A DNA stretch of 64,000 bases from Klebsormidium nitens (lineage: Eukaryota > Streptophyta > Klebsormidiophyceae > Klebsormidiales > Klebsormidiaceae), in NCBI GenBank assembly GCA_000708835.1, contig DF237086.1:109951-173950 (forward strand). The letters are read 5' to 3'. A program made the translations under genes and the position numbers. Of this stretch, positions 34,372 through 47,100 are shown one piece after another; the stretch's first letter is position 1, and every line of letters starts with the position of its first letter. The notes beneath the pieces were generated by a model, which saw nothing but the letters and a program-made list of their open reading frames with translations, was not told where the DNA came from and did not search any database.

Positions 34372-35535
34372 TCAAAGAGGAAAGTGGAAGTGCGCCTGTA
34401 TGCGCTCACCTCCAATCTCGTGCAGGCGCGCGCGCTGCGCGTACGTCAGCTGAGGCCCTGTCAGATGCACCGTCACCAGCAGCTCCTCAGGTACGTGGGC
34501 CCCTGCGAGCGGGAACAAGGCCTTTTTCAAAGTTGAGCGCTTCTATTCCGTTTCACTTTGCTTCTCAAGTCCGCTATGGCGGAGTTCTAAAGTCCTGGTG
34601 GCTCAAGCCTTTCAGAAACGAGTTGCACTTCAAGCTGAGAGCCTTCATTGGCAGGTGGTATTATTTTTATAATTATTAGTAATATTATTCTTATTACGAA
34701 CGATCAATCAGGCCTTCAGATGTTGGAATTCAAACGAGAAAATGTCGGGTGAATCCGATTCGAAATAACGAGTAACGAATTGAGAGCCCGCCGAAGTGCG
34801 GAGAAAGCTTCGCGAACCCTTACAGATGTGAGTGAGAATGTGAGATCCTGAGGATGGAAAATCCGTTTACCGGATCAGGGGGGTTTGAACCTGGAATCAT
34901 TGAGGCCTAAAGGCGATGTCAAAGTCCTATGCTCGTAGATGTTCGAGAAGCTGCTAGACTGCTTCAAGTGGGAAAGCTTGAGAATCGCCGTTAGGACGAA
35001 AGCGTACTACTGCTAGACCTTCCAGGACCGCGTACCCTTTCAAACGAACGAGCGAAGATCTGACGTCATGACCACTGTCATTTTGCGGCTCTGCCCGGAG
35101 AAAAACGTCCCCAAGCACCCAGTTCGAAGCAGAAAGTTGCCTTTTTTATGAAGAACCGACTCCGGAAGGCATACTATCCACCACTGCCGAAAGTTGCTGC
35201 ATAGCTTACCTATTGGATCTCGAACCTCTTTGATCTGTGTGTATGTCTTCAAAGGGTTCAAGGAATATCGTCAGATGATTTCCAGAAGGGACGGACGTCT
35301 GAGTATCCACGTTGAGCTTCTTACCTGGCTTAGTGAACTCCCTGACCTCCACGTTCACCCGCTCGAGGGGCCACTTCTTTCTGTCTGCATACTGAGGACG
35401 AATAGGATTGAATGCCGCTTGTCCTTGGTACCAGGCAAGCAGGCAAAGTACCACAATTGGGACGTAGCGTAGCCACTGCCAAATCGGGTGAATCGACAAG
35501 ACCGAAACTGCCCTGCGGCCTTTTTGACGACCCAT
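34372..35535 (-). CDS. Putative small membrane protein
   Basis: Two minus-strand exons, 35535-35325 and 34502-34372, join in frame to 113 aa. The protein starts MGRQKGRRAVSVL, has one strongly hydrophobic segment at about residues 24-40 (LRYVPIVVLCLLAWY) and continues as a hydrophilic domain (RKKWPLERVNVEVREF, then VPEELLVTVHLTG and AQRARLHEIGGERI), ending AHFHFPL. A basic N-terminus before a single hydrophobic segment suggests a signal anchor. The exon 1 donor CCAG|GTAAGA and exon 2 acceptor CGCAG are good. I do not recognise the family. Extra exons in the 822-bp intron are possible, and a second good donor (GGAG|GTGAGC) inside the last exon could lead to another C-terminus. Confidence 0.45.
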
Positions 35536-38186
35536 ACCAACTTGCTTCAGTGAGTCCCTTGGTCTGTGCATAAAAATCTCAAAGCAGGATGGAAACCAAG
35601 TCGATATTGAAGAAATGTCAACTTTCAAGAACCTGGTGTGGACGTCACATTAACGCGATATGTGTGTATCGAGGAGGATTGTACGAAGGTACTTCCTTGA
35701 AAAATTTCTTGCCGCACAATATCTGAACCGATTGTCAGCTCTAAGTATGGTCTTTGCCTCACCATTCGAATCGTCATTGATGTACAGAGTCCAAGGCCTG
35801 ACATTAGCAGCTCCTTTGGCCTGCAAAAAAAGCCACGATTATGTCCCCTTGTAATCCAATGCATTTCTTTTTCGGCTAAAAGAATCCAGGAGTGCTGTCA
35901 GCTCAAAATACAGATCCAATCTTTCAATTTAGTATATTTCAAAAGAGCCACAGAAATCTTCGCCTCTTGTTCTGTGTCCCTCTCCGCTGCAGAGCTTTCT
36001 CGAGTACTGCCAATTGAATGTTTCTCTAACATCTAATCAGTGCGTTTTGACTTCCTTAGCAATCAACGACCTGCTTGCTGTCTGGATCAAACTCCGAACA
36101 CCAAGATGGTCAACTTGTACATGAATGGTGGCAGTATTCTGAGCGTGCAAGGAAACAGGCTGGGGCGCACAAGAAAGGCGAAATTATGAACAATTGCTCA
36201 CTCACGATGGACCTTCATCAGTCCCCCCAGACTCCGGCGCGAGGTCACCCTTCAGCACGTGCCTGCCACTTCTGATGGTGTGGTGATATCGCACATCATC
36301 CTGCGCACGGCTCAAGGAGAGAGAATATTCTATCGGTGGGTAAGAGGAATGGGGTATGGAATTGGCTCACACTACTTTCACTTTCTTCGGCGTTCAACAG
36401 TGACCAGCCACAAAGGAAGGTCACTTTCAAGATGGCTGACTGTCAGACTAAAAGGAGTGCAGTCTAGTGTGAGCTCAAGCATACAATTGGAAGCAGGCAA
36501 CTCACTGGAGGCGTTCAGGAGGACAAATCAACAAACTTCTTTCACCAGCGTAGAATATACTGCCACGTTGTTAGATGAAACACAATGTGGCCCATCTCAA
36601 AAAAGATTGCCTGCGGCAACTACTGCTGGTAGAAGACGCCTAACTCACCGGGTCTTCCTCAACCGTGACATGCTCTGGGCTGCCCGCACTCATGCACCGT
36701 ACAGAGCTCATTTGCCACCAGGGGGCCAATGACGCAAGGCCGTTGCGAGGAGCTTTATCAATTAATTTGCCCCTAGTGGCATTTCCCCAATGCGAGAATG
36801 GCCCCAGCGCCCTTGAGTGGTGCATTCTTATAGGTTGGTTGAGAGCGATTGCCGCAGTGAATCCGGTGACATCATTTAAGGCAACGCCAGCTGGTTCGCG
36901 GGGCAATCGGTGGAGAAGGCGGAGGGGGGGATGTGCACGAAAGAGTGCCCGTAGCGAGAGAGCTCGCGACATGGTGGCTGACACTCACAGAGCCACAATG
37001 CTGGCTGGAGAAATGCAGTGCATAAGTTCCACGAGCGGGAGAACTAGGCGCTAGGGCAGCGCGCGCTGAGTTGGCATTGATTGAAAGCACGGCAGCTGAA
37101 CGTGAATGCGAAGGTGCTGGTTCTGCGAGCGTTCTGCACCGGTCAATTATCTGGCTGGAGAAGTGGATGATGCACACACTCCCAAAATGTTGGCTGTTTA
37201 ATTGCAATGCAGCAGACCTGATGAAAAGTAGGACACGAACTGGTGGACATGACCATGAACGAGATGCAGCGGCGGGCTCGCAGCTAGATGCTCAGGAAAC
37301 GACCAATTGTGAATGCTGCACCTCCTGTTGCGGCATTGGCCCCGCATTGCAGCTACTAGCTAGGGAGGAGGTGCATCTCTGCCGCGATGCCATGAAACAT
37401 TGAAAGAGGCATGCTGCCAGTGCACCCTTCGTCTGTGCAAACTTGGAAGTTGGAGTCGCGACTCGCGAAATCAGAAGAGAATGGGCATTGACCAAACTGC
37501 CCTGATTGGCCGAGAACGCGCGCGCAGGATCTAGAGAATCGGGTTTGCGCGCGCCTAGTACACGGTTGTCATTGGGTATCCTGAATCTGAGGATCTTTTA
37601 CAGGTCCATGATTGGTCAAATTAGGCCACGTCGGAATATAAAATCCAATGCAGCAAATCACGAACTCCATAAACTCCACGTCAAACGCACTTTATTGTGC
37701 GACGCCGGCCCCGCATTGGGTGAACAATCCAGCGCAGATCGCGAGTTGTTGGTTCTAGACGAACGCTGCTTTGGTGCGATAACTTCGACCAAACTACGGA
37801 AAATACAAGCCGACCGGGACTCTTTTCCTGGTTAACCCTTTGTGGTAATCTTTAGTTTAACAATTTTACCGGTACATCCTTTCCGGGCTTACTTCGATTT
37901 TGGCGTTGGGGGCCGGGGCGGAATTAGGTCACACCAAAAGCCTCATTGTCGGGAATCTGAATCTTCGGAGAAGGAAAATCTCGAGGTGGATGAGGCTGAA
38001 ACTTTCAAAGCTTCCGTTGGTTGAACAGCCTGAGGCAGCCATTACCAGCCAGCCAAAGAAAGTGAAGCCTGTGGAGGAAGAGGGATTGTACGACGTGCTT
38101 CTCGAGCAGCATTATAGCTGGGGGAAAGCAGGGGGCAATTGTGAGCTCAGCTGTACTTTGCGTGAGGTCAGCGAGCGGGGGGCAAG
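35536..38186. other. Intergenic, no confident gene
   Basis: Upstream region of CHLH. Open frames are short and of mixed composition. The light-regulated promoter expected for a chlorophyll gene should lie in the last few hundred bases, but I can identify no specific element. Confidence 0.4.
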
Positions 38187-41100
38187 ATGCAGGCTGTGGC
38201 GGGCACTTTGGGTGGTGCAGCTTGCCCACTCGCTGCTTGCAAACCCTCACAAGGCAGGGCGGCGCAGACAGGTGAGACAGCACTACATTTGGGTTCGCTT
38301 ATGTTATCTTTTCATGACCAGATTGTGGCTTGTGAACTGCCTTCCCCGGCACAGGTGTATGTTTGCTGCAATCCTTTGAATTGCTGTTGAGTTGACTGAT
38401 AAGGAAGCTAGCCTTCAGAGCATTCAGAGCAAGGGCATCATGATGTTGGAAGTAAAAGTCGTAAAAATATAATGTTTGCCACCTTTCATGATAATTTGAG
38501 CAAGGGTTGCTGAAAATTTGAAGCTCCCTGCAGGTTTGTCTCGCAATGTAGGGTTGGTTGGGCAGGCTTTCCAGGGCCTGCGGAAGGCGAACGCCATTGA
38601 TGGCAGAAATGTAAGTGTGGTCAGTAGGATATTCTGCAAATAGAATACAGCCTGCTCCTTTGATGTCCCTTGTTACGTCTGATGAGTTGTCCTTCTTGCC
38701 AGTGCATCCCTCCCAAAAGTATAAAAGGTCCAGAGTGCAAGATGATGAAGTCCCATTCTGGGAGATCTTTCTTTAACAATTTGCAACGGGTCTTGTCAGT
38801 CCTGGAGTTCTAATGAGTCCTTCTCAAATATGCAGGCTTCAGTCAATGGGGCCGCACCACTCGCAGCACTTCCTGTTGTCGGCAGAGGCAGGAAGGTGAG
38901 ATCTCCAGCTGACTTCCAATCTCTGCTCGTCAGATGCTTGGAATGTGCTGCAAAGGGCAAGGGAGGAATCCAAGCTGTGTTTTCAGGATACTTGTGACTT
39001 GAAGGACACTCTGCACTTAGTGAGCATTCCTGAGATGCATTCAAGCTTGGAATGTGGCAACTTAATCTCCTGGTTGTCCTCCAAGCTGCTGCAGTAATTG
39101 TCGGGTAGAGGGTCAAAATTCAGGGATGTTGCAATTTAAGGCTCAGCAGTGATGCAGATTAAGGTCCAGCAGTGTCCTGAGAGTGTCCTCTCCAACTGCG
39201 CAGACGATCACCATGTTCGGTGGCAACGGCCTCTTCACCCAGACGCGCCCCGACGTCAGGCGTATCGTCCCTGAGCCCCAGGTCGGCAAACCGACGGTCA
39301 AAATTGTCTACGTCGTCCTGGAGGCCCAGTACCAGTCCTCCCTCTCAGCCGCAGTCAGGAACATCAATCGGAAGCGGGATGACCTGGCCGTCGAGGTGGT
39401 CGGGTACTTGGTAGAGGAGCTGCGGGACCCTGAGAACTACGAGTCCTTCAAGAAGGACCTCTCGGATGCCAACATCTTCATTGGCTCGCTCATCTTCATT
39501 GAGGAGCTTGCGGTGAAGATCAGGGAGGCGGTTGAGGTGGAGCGGGAGAGGCTGGATGCAGTCCTCGTGTTCCCGTCCATGCCCGAAGTGATGCGGCTGA
39601 ACAAGCTGGGGACTTTCTCAATGTCGCAGCTGGGGCAGTCCAAGAGCGCCATCGCGCAGTTCATGCGCAAGAAGCGCAAGGAGTCAGGGTCCGGCTTTGA
39701 GGAGGGGATGCTCAAGCTCATCAGGACGCTGCCCAAGGTCCTCAAGTACCTGCCGTCTGACAAGGCGCAGGACGCGCGCAACTTCATGATGAGCCTGCAG
39801 TTCTGGCTCGGCGGCTCTCCTGAGAACCTCGAGAACTTCCTGGTCATGATCGCGGGAGCGTACGTGCCGGAGCTCAAGAGCAGCAAGCTCCAGTTCGAGG
39901 ACCCCGTGGTGTTCCTGGACACCGGCATCTGGCACCCCCTCGCGCCGTGCATGTACGACGATGTCAAGGAGTACCTCAACTGGTACGATACGCGCAAGGA
40001 CCTCAAGGGCCTGCGCGAGACAAAGCCGATCACCATCGGGCTCATCCTCCAGCGCAGCCATCTCGTGACAGGTGACGAGGGCCACTACTCCGCGATTGTG
40101 ATGGAGCTCGAGGCGCGCGGTGCGCGCGTGATCCCCATCTTTGCAGGCGGGCTCGACTTCTCTGGCCCCGTCGACCGCTTCTACTACGACCCCATCACGC
40201 AGAAGCCGATGGTGGACTCAGTGGTGTCGCTCACCGGGTTTGCGCTTGTCGGGGGGCCTGCCAGCCAGGACCATCCCAAGGCGATTGAGTCGCTTACAAA
40301 GCTGGACGTCCCGTACATGGTTGCTCTCCCCCTGGTGTTTCAGACCACGGAGGAGTGGCTCGACAGCAGCTTGGGGCTGCACCCTGTCCAGGTGGCGCTC
40401 CAGGTGGCGCTGCCTGAGCTGGACGGCGGGCTTGAGCCAATTGTCTTCTCAGGGAGGGACAGCAGGACAGGTGAGGTCGGTAGTGGGGTTTGCTTGCATT
40501 ATCGGGATTGTGTGGCAACATTGGCAGGAACAGGTTTGCTTGCATTGTTGCGGTTGCCTGACAAAGGCCTTGTCCTTGTAAACATCTGGAATGTGCGCGG
40601 AACTCTGTCAGCATTGCTTGGGATAGGAAGATGCTTACAGCACGAAACGGCTAGCTTCGTGCTTTGGATATCATGTAAGGAGAATGCTGGATCTGGAGGT
40701 CGCAAGCCTTCGGCAAACTCTGGATTGCCAATAGCACACACTTGGAGGCAGCTCTTTCAGAAAGGTTCACTCATCAAGTTGAACAGCTTAGCTCTTTTAG
40801 GAATTCTTGTAAGTGCTTTGAGCCTAGTCCCTGAAGAGGCGGGTTTGGTCTTCTTCTGCAGGCAAGTCTCACGCTCTGTATGACCGTGTGGAGTCCGTCT
40901 GCACTCGCGCCATCAAGTGGGGCAACCTGAAGAGGAAGGCCAAGGTAGGTTTACAGGCAGCGGTTGCTGACCTTGCTCAAAGCAGGGTGTCGGTTTCAAT
41001 CTCACAGATTGTCCTGAGTGTCTCGTCAGGAGCAGAGGTTCCCGACGTCAGTCAATGCGCCTCAAGATTCAAGATTGGCCTTAGTCCAGTCTGTCTATCC

Positions 41101-44100
41101 TGTTGCGAAACTGTAAGTGCAACCTATAGAAGTCAGCATGTGTCTGAAGCAAGGGCAGCTGTGGAATCATCCACTCTCAGCATTGCTGCAAGCAGGGTTT
41201 CCAGAACATGCATGTCTCCAGCTCCAGGATAAGTTCTCCAGCGAAGTTATCTTGCTGTGCGCAGCGGGTGTGCTAGAAGCTTTTAGCAACTGCCTACTGA
41301 GCACCACGCCTGACAGTCAGGTTATCAACACCTAGGCAGCTTGCAGTTCTGTCCATTCCTTCCCAAAATTCACCACTCCACAAGTTCCTGAAGGCCGTTC
41401 CTCTGAAAGCCAGCCCTCCCAAGTACCCAGCAGACCAACTTCTCATTCTACCGTTCCTAGATTTTCTGCAGACCGACATGAAGATGGCCGTCACGCTATT
41501 CAGCTCCCCTCCCAAACAAGCTTCGCCCCTCTCGAGGAGGGTTTATACTGGTCCCTGGATTTTGTTCGCATCTCAGGCCCCTGAAACACTCCCCTTATGT
41601 GCAGGCTGACAAGAAGCTGGCTGTGACGGTGTTCAGCTTCCCCCCCGACAAGGGCAACGTTGGCACAGCCGCGTACCTCAACGTGTTTGGCTCCATCCAC
41701 AGCGTGCTCAAGGAGCTCCAGGCAGATGGGTACAATGTTGGCGAGCTGCCAGAGAATCCGGAAGCGCTTATGGAGGAGATCCTGCATGACAGGGAGGCCA
41801 AGTACAACAGCCCCGACCTCAACATCGCGTACAAGTAAGGCTTCAGGAAGGGTTTCTTCTGGTATGCCGATTATGTGGGAGTATGACTTTGGTCAAGAAA
41901 AGCTGGCAGGGGAGTGCCTGGATCTTGTTCCGGGTTTGTAGTGGCTCTGTAAACCTTTGCAGGAAGGCAAAACGTCCTGAGGTAGCAGTGCAGCAAGTTG
42001 AAGCAGTTTGTTACAGGTTCTGGGGTTTTCAAAATGTGTTTCTGGTGGACTACAAACGGATGGTGGACTAGAGGAGTGCAGGCTTGTTTCCTCCATCCCA
42101 CATCATTACAAAAGACCTTCGGTGTCGGGTTAGACAGGGGGACTGTTCTTGGCTGCCTGCCATTCTCTCCTGGTTCTCACCTTTTCTGAGCATGGTTGTG
42201 GTGGAAGGAGGACCAAGTAGTCAGCATATCATTAGAGTGAGTCCCGGATGTCAGGGAAGCCTTTGAGGGGACACTCTTCTGGTTCGCCGCCGAGCTTGAA
42301 AGATCTGCACCTCTAAGTATCAAGCAGTACGTCACCATGTCCCCTCTGTTGAGGACCAGCATTCCCCCTCTATTGTCGCTTCCAAAGCCGCTGTTTGCCA
42401 GAAATTTGAAGAGCTATCCCTCAAACCCTGTCCTTTGAGCTATCCCTCAAACCCTTTCCTTTTCCACCCTTCCCCCAAGGATGCCTGTGCGTGGATACCA
42501 GAAGCTGAACCCCTACGCTGAGGCCCATTTGCAGAGTCTCCCCCAAAGGTGCTGTTTGCTGGTGATCTGCAACGTACCCATTCTAAACCCCATCCTACTC
42601 CTCTCCCCCCCCTCAGGATGTCTGTGCGTGAGTACCAGAAGCTGACCCCCTACGCTGAGGCCCTGGAGGAGAACTGGGGCAAGCCCCCCGGCCACCTCAA
42701 CACTGACGGACAGAACTTGCTGGTCTACGGCAAGGTCTTCGGGAACATCTTCATTGGTGTGCAGCCGACATTTGGATACGAGGGCGATCCGATGCGGCTG
42801 CTCTTCTCCAAGAGCGCTAGCCCCCATCACGGGTTTGCGGCGTACTACACATACCTGGAGAAGATCTTCGACGCCGATGCGGTGCTGCATTTCGGCACGC
42901 ATGGGTCCCTGGAGTTCATGCCTGGCAAGCAGGTGGGTGGGCAGTGGCAGTGATTAACCCGGCTTTGCTTTGCTTTTTGGGGATCAACTGGAATCGATGG
43001 TTTGGGTTTGGTGTGGCTCACGTTTTGGGCTAGGTTTCACTTAAAAGGTCTGCAAAGCACCATCGTAGAAAAGTCAAATTGCGAGCAAGCCGGTGCAGCA
43101 TGATTAGATTTATTGGATCCAGCCAAGCATCAACTTGTTTAGGGAGCAGCTAACTTTTCTTCTCTATCATTGGATGCAATGCTGAGGACTGTAAACTCTG
43201 TCTTGCCAGCTTTGATCTTGCACGCCAGCAAAGAGGAGTGCAAATCAGAGCAGACTTGGGACGAGTGCAGACTTCCTGATGTCTTGGTTTTACTACCTGC
43301 AGGTGGGCATGAGTGAGGACTGCTACCCCGACAGCCTGATCGGCTCCATCCCCAACATCTACTACTACGCCGCCAACAACCCCTCCGAGGCCACGATCGC
43401 CAAGCGCCGCTCGTACGCCAACACGATCAGCTACCTCACCCCCCCCGCCGAGAACGCCGGCCTCTACAAGGGCCTCAAGCAGCTCTCCGAGCTCATCGCC
43501 TCGTACCAGTCCCTCAAGGACACCGGTCGCGGTCAGCAGATTGTTGCAACGATCATCTCCACTGCGAAGCAGTGCAATCTCGACAAGGACGTCGAGCTTC
43601 CGGAGGAGGACGCCGAGCTGGAGAGCGAGGAGCGGGACACGGTCGTCGGGCGGGTGTACCAGAAGCTGATGGAGATCGAGAGCCGGCTGTTGCCGTGCGG
43701 GCTGCACGTGATCGGGGAGCCCCCGAGCGCGCAGGAGGCGGTCGCGACGCTGGTGAACATTGCGGGGCTGGACCGGCCCGAGGAGGAGATCTTTGGGATG
43801 CCGGGGATCTTGGCGGAGGCCGTCGGGCGGGACATTGAGGATGTGTACAGGAGCAGGTGAGAGGTCCAATGGAGAGGGCTTTTTCTGTTGGGGGCAGCCT
43901 GATATTTGAGACGGGTTACAGGATTGACTGAATGGCACCATTCAGTGGCTGAAAACTTTGAGCTTGGCAAAGTCTGCGCGGCTTGGGAAGTTCTGTGAGG
44001 AAGTTGTCTGAAGGTGAAGTGGACATGCTGGGAATCACGAAGCACATGATTCCGATGTGCGAGACTTAGCTATTCCAGCAAAGATGCATCAGGAACGGTA

Positions 44101-47100
44101 CAAACTCTCAAATCTCGTTGGTTCTTTATCTTTGCACCAACGATCTACAATGTTGACAGTTCACCCCACAAGGTCGGTCTCAGTATTGTGCTTCACTATC
44201 ATCAAGCGTTCTGCTGAACATTTCTTCCGCCTTTCTCCCCTTTGCAGCGACAAGGGCGACCTGGCGGACGTGAAGCACATCACCCTGGCCTTTTGTAACG
44301 GTGTCACATTGTTCGCAAACATTTTCTCTGACATGAAGCCCAACTCAATCACAAACCATTCCCCCCTTTGCAGCGACAAGGGCAATTTGGCGGACGTGCA
44401 GCTGTTGCAGGACATCACGCTTGCGTCCCGTAACGCGGTCGGCGCTTTCGTCGACACGACGGTCAACAGCAAGGGCCAGGTGGTCAATGTGGTGGATCAG
44501 TTGGGCGCGATCTTTGGGCGCAAGAAGGAGCCGTGGGTCGAGGCGCTCGCCAAGACCGAGTTCAAGAACGCCAACAAGGAGAAGATGAAGACGCTGTTCG
44601 ACTTCCTGGCTTTCTGCCTCAAGCAGGTACGGGGTGGAGCTGTCTCTTGAAAATCCGTTGGCACATGGTCTGTTCTTGCAGACTCCTGCCAGTCAAGTGT
44701 TTGGTAGCTTTTATGGCGATAGTGTAACCACATCTGTCTCCCTGCGTTTGTTGCGGTTTCCCTTCACTGATTGCCTCGAGTCGCTCCTAGCACCTGAAGA
44801 CTCGCATGGGCAAAAAGACGTTTTGCTTCCTCGCTAAACCTCCAGACCCGCGCTCAAACCTCAAACCTGGTTCCGCCTCTGCACCCCTGGACCATTCTGC
44901 TCGCAATTCCGTAACATCTTTGAATCAAACCTCACCAAAGAGCGCCCCATGCAAATGCCTTCTTCAAATGGAGTATCCGAGCACCCAGAACTTCGCGGAA
45001 AACTGCAAAGCGTCCGGTGCTTCGCCCTTTGAAATGTCTCACAAGCTCTTCCCCCCCTTGCCAGGTCGTTGCCGACAACGAGCTCGGCGGGCTGAAGCAG
45101 GCGCTCGAAGGGCGGTACGTGCAGCCCGGCCCGGGAGGCGACCCGATCCGGAACCCGAAGGTGCTCCCGACCGGAAAGAACATCCACGCGCTAGACCCGT
45201 CTTCGATCCCCACTCAGGCCGCCCTGCAGAGCGCCAAGGTGGTGGTGGAGCGGCTGCTGCTGCGGCAAAAGGCGGAGAACGACGGCAAGTGGCCCGAGAC
45301 CGTCGCGCTCGTGCTGTGGGGGACGGACAACATCAAGACGTATGGGGAGTCGCTCGCGCAGGTGAGGAAGCTCTGTGAGCAACCTGGTGGGAGGAGCAAG
45401 GCGTGTGAGGAGGAAAGCTTATCTCAAGGGGTGAAAAACTCGAAAGAACTACTCTCAAAAGAACCACCTTCAAATTGCAAGCGAAGTTGGCAGGTCGTCA
45501 ACAAAGTTCCCGAGTCACAGAGGTCGTTGCATACGATAAGAGACGCCCTCTTGATCCTGCTTGGCAGCATTCCTGGTCTGTGCTGTGACCGAGCTAGCCT
45601 AATCAATGCGTTCTTTTCTCTCCAGTCCTGCTAGAGTGGGAACAAGCAGAAGAACCGACTTGACGAGTTCAAGAAGCATTCTAGTCAAACGTTCCGTTTC
45701 GACTACAAATACTCCGGTCAAACGTTCCCTAGCTGACGCCGAACTGTTGTCGTACAGGTGTTGTGGATGGTGGGTGTAAAGCCCGTGCCCGACGCGCTGG
45801 GCCGTGTGAACAAGGTGGAGCCGGTGTCCCTGGAGGAGCTCGGCCGGCCCCGCGTTGACGTCGTGGTCAACTGCTCGGGAGTGTTCCGGGACCTGTTCAT
45901 CAACCAGGTGAGAGATAGGAAACTCGAAAGAAAGTATGAAGAAGCACTGCGAGTGGGTGTTTTAACAACGATTGGCCCCTTCAGGACGGACGGGTGCTTG
46001 TTTGCAGTCTGTGGTGTTCTGCTGATTGCACCGTTGGTTTTGTTGGCCTCTTTCATGGAAGTCGTCGTTGTCAGCCTTTCGGCAAAGGCGTTTTTAACTT
46101 GGATCTGCTGAACTTTTCCACTCGGTCAGCCCCAATCGACTCCTTCGAGGTACTTTCTGTTTTTTTGTCTTTTAGGTTCCGGAGTAGAGTTTTAGGCTTG
46201 TCCTGAAGTGCTCCTTTCAGGTTTACCCCACCCAGGTTGTCGTTGCTTGATCCCCCTCTACTCCAAACGTTTTCTCAATTCTTTTCCCGTTTCTCTCGGG
46301 GGAATGGCTGGCTGTACCTCGAAGCGGTGATTCGCGGCCTGAAAGTGTACTAGTTTTATCAAATCTCTGACAACCAACACGACTTCCACTTTCTTTGTCC
46401 AGATGAACCCGCTGGAGCGCAACCCCCGCACTCATGCAAATCCCACTTTCTTTCTGTTCAATTCAACTAGAAAATTGAGAATTGACATCATTCCCGTCTC
46501 CAGATGAACTTGCTGGACCGCGCGGTGAAGATGGTTGCGGAGCTGGACGAGCCCCTGGAGATGAACTTCGTGCGCAAGCACGCGCTGGAGCAGGCGGAGG
46601 AGCTCAACTGCACCCTGCGCGAGGCTGCGACGCGCGTCTTCTCCAACGCGTCCGGCTCCTACTCGTCGAATGTCAACCTAGCGGTGGAGAACAGCTCGTG
46701 GAACGACGAGAAGCAGCTGCAGGTGAGGGGGTGATGGGGCCTGGTTTAAATGAAGTTGGATCTGCAGTGGAACGGGGTATAGAGTGGGATCTGGTCGACT
46801 TGGGAGTCCTTGCTTCCTAATGACGTGAGCAGTCTACCATGATAAAAGCAAAGGTGGTGCCTTGAAGGATTTTGAACTGGACCTTGATCTGGGCACACAA
46901 CGGGTTTCGTGAGTCCTTCAAGTTGCTTCCCTCGAGAAGACAAAACTCAAATTGAACCTCTGGCGCATCTTTGTCTTTGCGTCCTGTCTGCCTTGCAAGC
47001 ACGCAACGGCTTTTCTGACTTGCTGCAAGTAAGCTGGAAAGGGTCAACGCTCTTCTCGGCCCGTGACAACCATAAAAACAAGGCCCTCAACCCTCTCCTT

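Noticed and set aside
34395-34408. 14-base intron in the small membrane gene (GTGAGC to ACAG)
   Set aside because: Far too short to be spliced; the frame reads through to a stop without it.
34850-34910. Possible minus-strand tRNA with a T-arm-like AGGTTCAAACCC
   Set aside because: The other arms do not form and no anticodon stem is found.
43150-43941. 263-codon minus-strand open frame
   Set aside because: It is antisense to CHLH exon 8, whose plus-strand translation is fully conserved; the frame is a GC-bias shadow.
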